64,000 nt of DNA from Roseibium limicola (GTDB lineage Bacteria > Pseudomonadota > Alphaproteobacteria > Rhizobiales > Stappiaceae), in assembly GCF_017313085.1 (NCBI RefSeq), contig NZ_JAFLNF010000004.1:1-64000 (forward strand). Direction: 5' to 3'. Below the pieces are notes generated by a model that did no database searches, was not told where the DNA came from, and saw nothing but the letters and a program-made list of their open reading frames with translations. Every line of letters begins with the position of its first letter. Within the stretch, counting starts at the first letter, position 1. This document shows positions 26,025-33,447 of this stretch, in pieces. A program made the translations under genes and the position numbers.

Positions 26025-27035
26025 TCACTTCGGCAGGTAGTCGTTGGTGAAATAGTCGGTGGCCGGCAACAGGGTCTCGAGAACCTTGAACTTGCTCAAG
26101 GCGGTCACGAGGGTTTCCCAGTCGGCTTCGTTGTTCATCAGCGTCTTGTCGTCGGTTTTGCCGAAAAGGGGAATGGTGTCGAGCCACTGCTGGTTAATGA
26201 AGGCGGGATCATAGGCCTTGGCATACCGGTTGGCGAAAGCTTCGACGGCAACATCCGGGTTTTCGACGGCGTAGGCGATGCTCTTGGTGGTGGCGCGCAG
26301 GAAGGCTTTGGCCAGCTCCGGGTTCTCGCTCAGCCAGTCGGTGTTGGCGGCAAGCGCGAAGATCGGTGCGTTCGGTGCGCCGTGCTCAATGGCAGGCAGG
26401 AATTCGCCCGCCTTGCCTGTGACTGTGACGATCTCGGTGCCTTCGGCATTGGTGATGCCAGTGATCGCATCAACACGTTCCTGCAGCAGCAGCGGAACAG
26501 TGTCATCGGAAGCAGCAACAGTCTTGATGTCGTCCATGGTGAGGCTGGCGTCGGCCAGGATCATCTCAAGCTGCGCCATCGTCCAGGCATCATTGTAGAT
26601 GCCGATGGTCTTGCCCTTGAGGTCGGCGACGGAAAGGCTTGTGCCGGTTGGCGACAGAATGCCCCAGTTGTTGCCAAGGCCGTAGCGGCCAATCGCGACG
26701 ACCGGTGCTTCTTCGGATTTGGCGAAGACGATGTCCATGCTGGTCGTGAAGGCGACCTGTGCGCGGCCTGTGCCGAGGAACTTCATGGTGTCGGCAACGG
26801 TCGGTGGTGTGACGATTTCGAGTTCAATGCCCTCTTCGGCATAAAAGCCCTTGTCCGAGCCGACGATCCACGGAATCCAGAACCCGTCCGGGGTCGGCCA
26901 TTCCTGAATGAAGGTCAACTTGGTGAGATCCTGCGCCGCAGCCGGTGCTGCGAAAAAGGGTGTCGTGCAGGTCAGGATGGCAGCCGAAGCCATGGCGGCC
27001 GCAGAGGCAAACAATGCGCGTCTCGTGAATTTCAT
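26025..27035 (-). CDS. ABC transporter binding protein, NMT1/THI5-like
   Basis: This 336-residue protein has a twin-arginine-like leader (FTRRALFASAAAMASAA, cleavage near AAAQD). The mature sequence shows the NMT1 fold: FIQEWPTPDGFWIPWIVGSDKGFYAEEGIE, then MKFLGTGRAQVAF, then LKGKTIGIY and a lysine- and glycine-poor C-terminal lobe. Relatives include ThiY, which binds a formylated aminopyrimidine from thiamine breakdown, but also binders of riboflavin-like compounds, sulfonates and others. It is the first gene of the minus-strand operon, opposite the GATase1-like gene. The ligand is not known. Confidence 0.9.
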   Translation of the reverse strand: MKFTRRALFASAAAMASAAILTCTTPFFAAPAAAQDLTKLTFIQEWPTPDGFWIPWIVGSDKGFYAEEGIELEIVTPPTVADTMKFLGTGRAQVAFTTSMDIVFAKSEEAPVVAIGRYGLGNNWGILSPTGTSLSVADLKGKTIGIYNDAWTMAQLEMILADASLTMDDIKTVAASDDTVPLLLQERVDAITGITNAEGTEIVTVTGKAGEFLPAIEHGAPNAPIFALAANTDWLSENPELAKAFLRATTKSIAYAVENPDVAVEAFANRYAKAYDPAFINQQWLDTIPLFGKTDDKTLMNNEADWETLVTALSKFKVLETLLPATDYFTNDYLPK

Positions 27036-27101
27036 CGGGTTCCCCTTAAGCGTTTTTGGAAGGTTTTGATTTCGCTTATCGTCTTAGTGAATGCATTCAA
27101 G

Positions 27102-27189
27102 TTGATTTTGTCAATAAAAAAAATAGAGAGAAAATATCTTGATATTCAGCGATTTTTGTTGATATCAACGATGAGTTGAATCGTTTCAA
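27102..27189. promoter_or_regulatory. Divergent promoter region with three TTGA-type inverted repeats
   Basis: This very AT-rich 205-bp gap (27036-27240) holds TTGA-n5-TCAA at 27102-27114, the perfect 12-base palindrome GTTGATATCAAC at 27158-27169, and TTGAATCGTTTCAA at 27176-27189. The last has the central CG and near-perfect symmetry typical of LacI-family operators (one mismatch). They probably mark binding sites of the LacI regulator encoded at the end of the left operon. Confidence 0.65.
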
Positions 27190-27240
27190 TATAATTTGAA
27201 GTTCAATCTTCGGTTCGCAGTCAAACGCTCAAGGGTAGAC

Positions 27241-28011
27241 ATGAAAAACAAGTCCAAGAAGATCCTGCTGGTTGGTGAGAGCTGGGTCAGCTCGTCCACA
27301 CACTTCAAGGGATTCGATCACTTCGGTTCAGCGACATTTCACAGTGGCGCCACCCCGTTCCTGAAGGCGATGGAAGGAACGGAATTCGAAGTTACCCATA
27401 TGCCCGCGCATGATGTGCCTGAGGCTTTTCCATTGACGCTGAAGGATCTGCAGCAGTGGGATAGCATCATTCTGTCGGACATTGGTTCAAGCTCGCTGTT
27501 GCTGCATCCCGACGTGTGGCTGCACTCCAAGCCGGTCGCCAACCGCCTGACTCTGCTGCAGGATTATGTGGAGCAGGGCGGCGGCCTGGCGATGATCGGT
27601 GGCTACCTGACTTTCCAGGGGATCGATGGCAAGGGGCGCTGGCGCAACACGCCGGTGGAAAAGACCCTGCCGGTTCGCTGTCATGCCTTTGATGATCGCA
27701 TCGAGGTTCCCGAAGGCACGACGGTTGTTCTGGATCAGCCAGATCATCCGCTGCTGGCTGGCGTGCCGGCTCAGTGGCCTGCCTTGCTTGGTTTGAACGA
27801 AGTTGTGTTGGCGGAAAACGCCGAGCTTGTCGCCAGTGCGCAAACCGCGCAAGGCACTCATCCCCTGCTGGCGACCACCACATATGGCAAGGGGCGTACG
27901 CTGGCCTGGATGTCCGACATGTCGCCCCATTGGGTTCCTGCGGACTTCTCTGACTGGCCCGGCTATCGTCAGATGTGGATCAACTTCCTCACCTGGTTGA
28001 GCAACGACTGA
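27241..28011 (+). CDS. GATase1-like protein (putative glutamine amidotransferase family)
   Basis: Starting at ATG 27241 (AAGGG 6 bases upstream), it has 256 residues and no signal peptide. It looks like the cytosolic class-I amidotransferase-like family (PF07090-type), with ILLVGESWVSSSTHFKGFD at the start, WDSIILSDIGSSSLLLHPD, then GGGLAMIGGYLTFQGIDG and a C-terminal SPHWVPADFSDWPGY. There is no nucleophile elbow with cysteine: the corresponding turn reads MIGGYLTF, and the only cysteine (C147) is elsewhere. It is therefore unlikely to be a normal glutaminase. It opens the operon with a nitrilase and an M20 hydrolase, 16 bp before the nitrilase. Its role is unknown, possibly binding or modifying the pathway substrate. 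Confidence 0.75.
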   Translation: MKNKSKKILLVGESWVSSSTHFKGFDHFGSATFHSGATPFLKAMEGTEFEVTHMPAHDVPEAFPLTLKDLQQWDSIILSDIGSSSLLLHPDVWLHSKPVANRLTLLQDYVEQGGGLAMIGGYLTFQGIDGKGRWRNTPVEKTLPVRCHAFDDRIEVPEGTTVVLDQPDHPLLAGVPAQWPALLGLNEVVLAENAELVASAQTAQGTHPLLATTTYGKGRTLAWMSDMSPHWVPADFSDWPGYRQMWINFLTWLSND

Positions 28012-28027
28012 TTGAAAGGAACACCCC

Positions 28028-28900
28028 ATGGCAAATCCCGAGGCGGAAGTCGGTGTTGCCGCCATTCAGATGGAGCCCAGGTTCGGTCTGACCGAAGACA
28101 ATGTCTCCTTGTCGATCGAGCGGATGGAAGAAGCCGCAGCGCAAGGCGCTCAGGTCATCGTGCTGCCCGAGCTTTGTAACACCGGCTACGTGTTTCAAAG
28201 TCGTAGCGAAGCCTTTGGGCTGGCCGAGCCGGTCCCCTCCGGGCAGAGCTGTCTTCGCTGGATCGAAGCGGCTGCACGCCTTGGGGTCTATCTGGTTGCG
28301 GGCATCACCGAGCGGGACGGGGACAAGCTGTTCAACTCGGCGGTCATCATCGGGCCGGATGGCTACATGGGGACGTTCCGCAAACTTCACCTGTGGGGCG
28401 ACGAGGCGCTCTATTTCACGCCTGGAGACCTCGGCGTGCCGGTGTTTGACACGCCGCTGGGGCGTCTGTCTTGCCACATTTGCTATGATTGCTGGTTCCC
28501 GGAAGTCTGGCGGCTTCAGGCCCTTGCAGGGGCTGAACTGATCTGCGTGCCGACAAACTGGGTGCCGATTCCGGGGCAGGATCCGAACCGCGAAGCCATG
28601 GCGAACATTGTTGTCATGGGGGCCGCCCATTGCAACTCGGTGTTTGTGGTTGCCGCCAACCGAACCGGCACGGAGCGCGGCCAGCCGTTTATCGGTCAGT
28701 CGGTGATTGTTTCCCAGACCGGTTGGCCGGTTGCCGGTCCGGCCAGTGCAGAGGACGAGGAAACCCTGATTGCGCGCGTCAATCTGGCCGATGCCAGACG
28801 CAAGCGGAACTGGAACGACTTCAACCAGCCGCTGAGAGACCGGCGGACGGATGTCTATGACGAGATGCTGGGAAGTGATAATGCGCGAGGCTGGGTCTGA
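28028..28900 (+). CDS. Carbon-nitrogen hydrolase (nitrilase superfamily)
   Basis: The 290 residues carry the nitrilase triad E48 (VLPELCNTGY), K119 (TFRKLHLW) and C152 (HICYDCWFPE). The length and the long inserts fit the amidase/carbamoylase branches (N-carbamoylputrescine amidase, aliphatic amidase-like) rather than true nitrilases. AAAGGAAC lies before the ATG. The stop overlaps the start of the M20 gene (TGATG). It would hydrolyse an amide or carbamoyl C-N bond in the cytoplasm. Operon context with an importer and two further hydrolases suggests stepwise breakdown of an imported nitrogen compound. The exact substrate cannot be read. Confidence 0.88.
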   Translation: MANPEAEVGVAAIQMEPRFGLTEDNVSLSIERMEEAAAQGAQVIVLPELCNTGYVFQSRSEAFGLAEPVPSGQSCLRWIEAAARLGVYLVAGITERDGDKLFNSAVIIGPDGYMGTFRKLHLWGDEALYFTPGDLGVPVFDTPLGRLSCHICYDCWFPEVWRLQALAGAELICVPTNWVPIPGQDPNREAMANIVVMGAAHCNSVFVVAANRTGTERGQPFIGQSVIVSQTGWPVAGPASAEDEETLIARVNLADARRKRNWNDFNQPLRDRRTDVYDEMLGSDNARGWV

Positions 28901-30063
28901 TGGCCGGTCCGTTTCCTGATGTGGTGAGCCTGACGCAGCAGTTGGTGGCCTTCGACACGGTCAATCCACCGGGCAACGAAGCCGAGGCCATGGGCTTCTG
29001 TGCCGACTTGCTGGAAAGCGCCGGGTTCACCTGCGTGCTTCAACCGACACTTGGGGCCGGGCGGGCCAATCTTGTGGCGACCCGAGATGTAGGTTCCGGT
29101 CAGGCCATCGCGTTCAGCGGTCACCTCGACACGGTGCCGCTGGGAACCGCCACCTGGAGCAATCCACCGCTTGGCGGCATCGTGCGCGACGACCGGCTTT
29201 ACGGTCGTGGGGCCTCGGACATGAAGGGCGGTGTTGCAGCCTTTCTGCAGGCCTGTTTCGATCCCTTCACGCCGCCGGGTGGCATTGCCGTCCTGCTGAC
29301 GTCCGGCGAGGAAACCGGCTGCGACGGGGCACGGGAGCTCGGGGCAGCTGGCGGCCTGCCGCCTGTCGGAGCTTTGATCGTGGCAGAATCCACCGACAAT
29401 GAGCTGGTGCTCGGCCACAAGGGCGTTCTCTGGCTGTCTGTGCGCTTTAACGGCGTCAGCGCCCACGGGGCCATGCCGGAGCTGGGCGTCAATGCCATCG
29501 GTCTGGCGAGTGCGTTCCTGCAAAGGCTGAAACAGCAGGACCTTGGCCAGGGTCATGTCGTGATGGGACAACCGACATGCAACGTCGGCACGATCCAGGG
29601 CGGGGCGAACATCAATTCAGTCGCGGACTTTTGCGAGTTGACCCTGGATCTGCGTACCAATCCGAATGTGCAGCATGATGCCTTGCTGGCGCAGATCAGA
29701 ACGTTGGCCGAAGAGATTGCCGGAGAGGGGGGCGAAAAGACTGCAGGAGACGGCGCGGTCGTTGTGCCACTTCTAGACCTTCCACCTGTCTGGACAGCGC
29801 CGGAGAACGTCTGGGTTGGCCAGGTTGCGACGGTCGTCCAAGCGCATGCGGAGCATGCCTTCAAGCCGTCGAGCGTCAATTATTTTACAGATGCCTCCGT
29901 CCTGACGGCCCCTTTGGGCAACCCGCCGACGATCATCCTGGGTCCCGGAAACCCCGAGTGCGTCCACAAGACCAACGAATGGATCTCCCTCGACCGCCTG
30001 CACCAGTGCGAAAAGATCATGAAACACCTCGTCCGCGGTTGGACCGGAGGAGTAACGCAGTAA
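28900..30063 (+). CDS. M20-family metallohydrolase (ArgE/DapE/YlmB type)
   Basis: The 387 residues form a zinc hydrolase with the M20 ligand pattern: SGHLDTVP, GRGASDMKGG, SGEETGCDG and the late histidine in GNPECVHKTNEWI. A dimerisation lid domain lies between about residues 180 and 290 (VSAHGAMPELGVNAIG). Relatives remove acetyl, succinyl or formyl groups from amines; YlmB deformylates an aminopyrimidine from thiamine breakdown. It is the last gene of the plus-strand operon and overlaps the nitrilase stop by 1 base. A deacylase step in the same pathway is likely, but the acyl group is unknown. Confidence 0.88.
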   Translation: MAGPFPDVVSLTQQLVAFDTVNPPGNEAEAMGFCADLLESAGFTCVLQPTLGAGRANLVATRDVGSGQAIAFSGHLDTVPLGTATWSNPPLGGIVRDDRLYGRGASDMKGGVAAFLQACFDPFTPPGGIAVLLTSGEETGCDGARELGAAGGLPPVGALIVAESTDNELVLGHKGVLWLSVRFNGVSAHGAMPELGVNAIGLASAFLQRLKQQDLGQGHVVMGQPTCNVGTIQGGANINSVADFCELTLDLRTNPNVQHDALLAQIRTLAEEIAGEGGEKTAGDGAVVVPLLDLPPVWTAPENVWVGQVATVVQAHAEHAFKPSSVNYFTDASVLTAPLGNPPTIILGPGNPECVHKTNEWISLDRLHQCEKIMKHLVRGWTGGVTQ

Positions 30064-30099
30064 GGCGCCGGGGCGCTAAGCGTAAACTCATAAACGGGT

Positions 30100-30515
30100 T
30101 TCCAATGGGAGGCATGTCGCGTTTCACTAGAGCCTTGATTAGGAGGCCCTGTTTGATCCTTCGTTGCTTTGACCTGACCGTTGGCCAAACCCATGATGGA
30201 AAAATGGGCCAAATGATGTTGTGGGACATTGGCAAGGGCGCAGTTCTGTTGGCCGACAAGACCATACACAAATGCCCTCCGTGACATGGCAAAGCAAAAG
30301 CAGGCCTGGGCGAATATTCCTGCCATGAGCAGCCCAAAAGACAGTCTTCCATTCGGTTCATAGGTCTGCCGGCAGCGCAATCTGGTGGAGCGGTTCTTCA
30401 GTACGCTTAAACAGTTCAGAGGTATTGCTGCCTGTTGGGACAAAGAACCCGAGAAGGTCCTCGCGGCGGTGAAACTCGCGGAGAGTGTCCGCCTAATAGG
30501 GGGGCAAAGAAGTCC
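30100..30515 (+). pseudogene. Decayed IS5-family (IS427-like) transposase
   Basis: Fragments of a transposase can be read in order on the plus strand. In one frame there is DLTVGQTHDGKMGQMMLWDI and then GAVLLADKT, ending in a stop. In another frame there is AWANIPAMSSPKDSLPFGS, an in-frame TAG, and then CRQRNLVERFFSTLKQFRGI up to LAAVKLAESVRLIG. The last piece contains the conserved glutamate region (NLVERFF) of the DDE transposase C-terminus. At least one frameshift and two stops make it inactive. The 5' third and clear terminal inverted repeats are not seen. Confidence 0.75.
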
Positions 30516-30680
30516 GTTCTGACCCACGCGGATGGCGTCAGTTTATTGTTTTATATTACATAATTTACTTATCGGTATCTCAGACGACATCAACGCCTCG
30601 TATTCTAAATCAGCCGGGCACGGGATTGGAAGAGGAGTGGGTGCGAGTGACGCGAAAGCCAGGAAGATAAACCCGGCGAC

Positions 30681-30726
30681 AAGCCCGTGGCAGATGGAGT
30701 GGTGACGGGCTTTTTCCTGTTCCCTG
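30681..30726 (+). terminator. Intrinsic terminator-like hairpin
   Basis: AAGCCCGT and ACGGGCTT pair over a 26-base loop, followed directly by a T-run and CC. It lies between the transposase and integrase remnants, and no intact gene ends directly upstream. The long loop lowers confidence. Confidence 0.45.
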
Positions 30727-30739
30727 AGGGAAGTGGCGG

Positions 30740-31150
30740 GGCGGGGAAAGGGATCCTGCGCTTCAAGTCACCAGAAGCCACGAAGCGGCGAGATATGGGT
30801 TTGGGAGCGATCCGGTCGTTTAGATATAGGAGGCGAGGGACCTTGTCTTTCAGGCTCGTAAACTGTTGAGGGCTGAAAAAGACCTTGTGGCGGAGCGAGA
30901 TCGGCAGGTTCATGCAGATTGGTCTCCCGGTTTCAGAAACGAAAAGCACGCTGCGCAGTGGATTACGACGCTTGAGACCTATCTCTTCTCGTTCATCGGC
31001 AACATGCAAGTTGCGAACCTGTCGGCCGCCGACTTCGCGGGAGCGTTGAAGCCGTTCTGGTTGACCAAGCCTGAAACCGCATCGCGGGTGAAACAAGAGT
31101 GCCCTGGCGTGATGTCCGGGTGTCGTGCAGAGTATTCTGCGTGGCGGGCG
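30740..31150 (+). pseudogene. Decayed tyrosine integrase, N-terminal half (DUF4102/P4 type)
   Basis: Integrase pieces are readable in two frames. First comes ILRFKSPEATKRRDMGLGAI, the DUF4102 arm-binding domain signature. After a frameshift comes ARDLVFQARKLLRAEKDLVA, then a SAM-like core-binding domain with NEKHAAQWITTLETYLFSFI and FWLTKPETASRVKQ. The similarity fades near 31130, before the catalytic Arg-His-Arg-Tyr domain, which is missing. This is a dead fragment of an integrative element. P4-type integrases often use tRNA genes as targets, and a tRNA-Ser lies 6 kb away on the far side of dnaE2. Confidence 0.7.
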
Positions 31151-31460
31151 TAGCACTCAAACCAGACTCATGCTGGAAATCCAGTTAATCACGGCAGAGC
31201 GCTCAGGCGAAGTGAGGGAGGTGGGGTGGCTCGAACTTGGTCTGCGCCGGGGATCTGGACCGTTCCGGCCCAGCCGATGAAGGTAAAGACGTTCCATCGG
31301 GTACCCTTGTCTGAGCACCTCCTTGTCCTAGAATTAGGAAGGCTTCCGTGAACTCCGACGCTATTCAGACTAGTCAAATACGTCAGCGCTACGAACTGCA
31401 ACATCGCCTTTGCTGTGGTATATGCCGAAGCTGAGGTCAATTCCCATCCGCTGTCATTCG
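31151..31460. other. 310-bp region between the integrase remnant and imuA
   Basis: I see no intact gene here. A minus-strand open frame at 31189-31440 has no recognisable features. A LexA box of the alphaproteobacterial type (GTTC-n7-GTTC) was looked for in front of imuA by eye and not found. Confidence 0.35.
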
Positions 31461-32027
31461 ATGCTCATGTCCAGAAACAACATCATTGGTTTTCCCTTGC
31501 GCGGTTCTCGCATTCACGAGGTCTGTGGTCCGGCAGCGCCGTTTTTTGCAGTCATTGCAGCCGAGTTGACCCGGGCCTCTGCCTTGTGGGTCCGAGAAAA
31601 CTGGCTTTCGGACACGCTATGCCCAGCGGGCTTTGCGTCCTTCCTTGATCCGTCGAGGTTGCTCTTGGCCAGAACCGGCTCTCAGGCAGAAACGCTTGGT
31701 GTGGCTGAAGAAGCGTTGCGGAGCCGGGCGATGCCCTTTGTCATGATTGAGATCCATCGTCCCTTGACCCTGAAGGAAGGCCAACGCCTGCAACTTGCAG
31801 CTAGAACGGGGAGCTCGATCGGCCTTTGTATTCTGCCTGAGGGCATGGGCTCGAATTCGGCGGAAACGCGGTGGCGCGTCATTCCGGTTTTTGACCGGCA
31901 GAGGGAAGACTCGACTCTCATGCGCTGGGAGATTATTAAGAACAAAACAGGAACGCTTGGAGCCTGGAATGTTCAATGGGATCCGAAAACGCGTCATCTC
32001 CATGTGGTTTCCTCGCCTGGCAAGTGA
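31461..32027 (+). CDS. imuA: ImuA, accessory protein of the DnaE2 mutagenesis system
   Basis: Starting at ATG 31461, it has 188 residues; ATG 31467 is equally possible and no strong ribosome binding site marks either. The sequence matches the RecA/SulA-like ImuA family of alphaproteobacteria: EVCGPAAPFFAVIAAELT, LDPSRLLLARTGSQAETLGV, EEALRSRAMPFVMIEIHRPL, GQRLQLAARTGSSIGLCIL, SAETRWRV and NKTGTLGAWNVQWD. No Walker A motif is visible. ImuA acts with ImuB and DnaE2 in damage-induced translesion synthesis. The 3' end overlaps imuB by 59 bases, so the cassette is translationally coupled. Mobile-element debris lies just upstream. Confidence 0.82.
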   Translation: MLMSRNNIIGFPLRGSRIHEVCGPAAPFFAVIAAELTRASALWVRENWLSDTLCPAGFASFLDPSRLLLARTGSQAETLGVAEEALRSRAMPFVMIEIHRPLTLKEGQRLQLAARTGSSIGLCILPEGMGSNSAETRWRVIPVFDRQREDSTLMRWEIIKNKTGTLGAWNVQWDPKTRHLHVVSSPGK

Positions 32028-33447
32028 CCGAATCTTGAGGGTGCGTGCGGTTGATGGACCTTTTGCTTTGACGCTCAAGACGGACAATGCCAACCGCCTG
32101 TACTGCCTGAATGCGAGAGCTGATCGTCAGGGGCTCCACCGTGGCATGTCCTATTCTGATGCTCGCGCCTTTTGTCCTGACTTGCAGAGTGCACCTGCCG
32201 ATCTTCTGGCGGATACACGATTTCTGCATACATTGCGGCGATGGGCCGTGCGCTATTGCCCCTGGGTTGGCATCGAGGGGGATGACGGGCTGGTTCTCGA
32301 CATTACCGGGTCGGCGCATCTTTTTGCCGGCGAGGACAGAATGCTGGCCGATATACGTCAAAGGTTGATGCGTGCCGGGATTTCCGTTCGGCTTGGCCTG
32401 GCGGATACGCGCGGCGCTGCCTGGGCACTTTCCCATCATGGCGAGGGCGTTGGTGAACCTGGCAATCCACTGGCCGCTTTGGCTAATCTGCCGGTCGCTG
32501 CTCTACGCCTGGAACAAGGTACTGTGACTGCCCTCCAGCGTCTCGGCCTGCGGACCATAGGCAACATCGAAGAGACTGAGCGCGCGCCGCTTGCCCGGCG
32601 CTTTGGTCCTGCACTGCTTCGCCGTCTTGATCAGGCGATGGGGCGTCAGCCCGAGGAGGTCTCTCCACTGGCGGATCCAGTGCATTACGGGGTTCGGATG
32701 ACGCTGCCCGAGCCGATCGGTCTGGTCGACGATGTGACAGGGGTGACAGAGCGGTTGCTTGAGAGACTTTGCGCCAAGCTGATCCGGAATGAAGCGGGAG
32801 TCCGCATTCTCAATCTGACTCTGTACCGGGTTGATCAGGGAGCGCACACGGTTGAATTGAGGTTGGCGCGTCCCTTGTGTGATGTGCAGCGCATCCTCTC
32901 CTTGTTTGCTCGTGGGATCAGTGAGGTCGACGCCGGGTTCGGCATTGATCAGATGCGGCTTGAGGCCGTTGAAGTGGCTCATTTGCCTCCTGAACAGGTC
33001 AGCCATGTGAGCTCTGATCGCCAGAACCAGCTTGATGATCTCATCAGTCGGATTGGGACACGAATTGGCCTTGAGAATGTTCAACGGTTTCTACCTGTTG
33101 AAAGCCACATCCCTGAGCGGGCTTTCGCCATAGTTCCCGCTGTCTTGAAGTCACAGCCAGGGGGGTGGGCCGTGGAGCGTCCGAGACCGGTTCGGCTGTT
33201 CCCGCCAGAACCTATTGTGGGGCAGGGAAATCTTCCGCCTGACAGCTTCCGGTGGCGGCGGATGCCTTTTACGACGGCTCGGCGCACGGGGCCGGAGCGG
33301 ATCGCGCCCGAATGGTGGCTTGATGATGACAACTGGTGTGCCGGCATCCGTGATTACTGGAAGGTGGAAACCTGGCAAGGCCGCCGTCTGTGGCTTTTTT
33401 ACACGCCGCAAAACCCGGGGTGGTACGTGCAAGGAGAGTTCGCTTGA
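31969..33447 (+). CDS. imuB: ImuB, inactive Y-family polymerase that brings in DnaE2
   Basis: Starting at ATG 31969 (MFNGIRKRVISMWFPRL), it has 492 residues; the frame continues upstream only as an overlap with imuA. The Y-family fold is visible (MWFPRLASDR, GMSYSDARAFCPDL, WVGIEGDDGLVLDITGSAHLF, VRLGLADTRGAAWALSHHG), but the acidic triad of active Y-family polymerases is not conserved, as known for ImuB. A fingers/HhH part (LPVAALRLEQGTVTALQRLG) and the C-terminal family tail (VESHIPERAF) follow. The place where ImuB usually carries a clamp-binding motif reads PEQVSHVSS, which is degenerate. It acts as a scaffold between the clamp, ImuA and DnaE2. Confidence 0.9.
   Translation: MFNGIRKRVISMWFPRLASDRILRVRAVDGPFALTLKTDNANRLYCLNARADRQGLHRGMSYSDARAFCPDLQSAPADLLADTRFLHTLRRWAVRYCPWVGIEGDDGLVLDITGSAHLFAGEDRMLADIRQRLMRAGISVRLGLADTRGAAWALSHHGEGVGEPGNPLAALANLPVAALRLEQGTVTALQRLGLRTIGNIEETERAPLARRFGPALLRRLDQAMGRQPEEVSPLADPVHYGVRMTLPEPIGLVDDVTGVTERLLERLCAKLIRNEAGVRILNLTLYRVDQGAHTVELRLARPLCDVQRILSLFARGISEVDAGFGIDQMRLEAVEVAHLPPEQVSHVSSDRQNQLDDLISRIGTRIGLENVQRFLPVESHIPERAFAIVPAVLKSQPGGWAVERPRPVRLFPPEPIVGQGNLPPDSFRWRRMPFTTARRTGPERIAPEWWLDDDNWCAGIRDYWKVETWQGRRLWLFYTPQNPGWYVQGEFA

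Noticed and set aside
30605..31156. Minus-strand frame of 183 residues
   Set aside because: It is antisense to the integrase remnant, whose plus-strand sequence is recognisable.
31189..31440. Minus-strand frame of 83 residues before imuA
   Set aside because: It has no recognisable similarity and lies in decayed mobile DNA.
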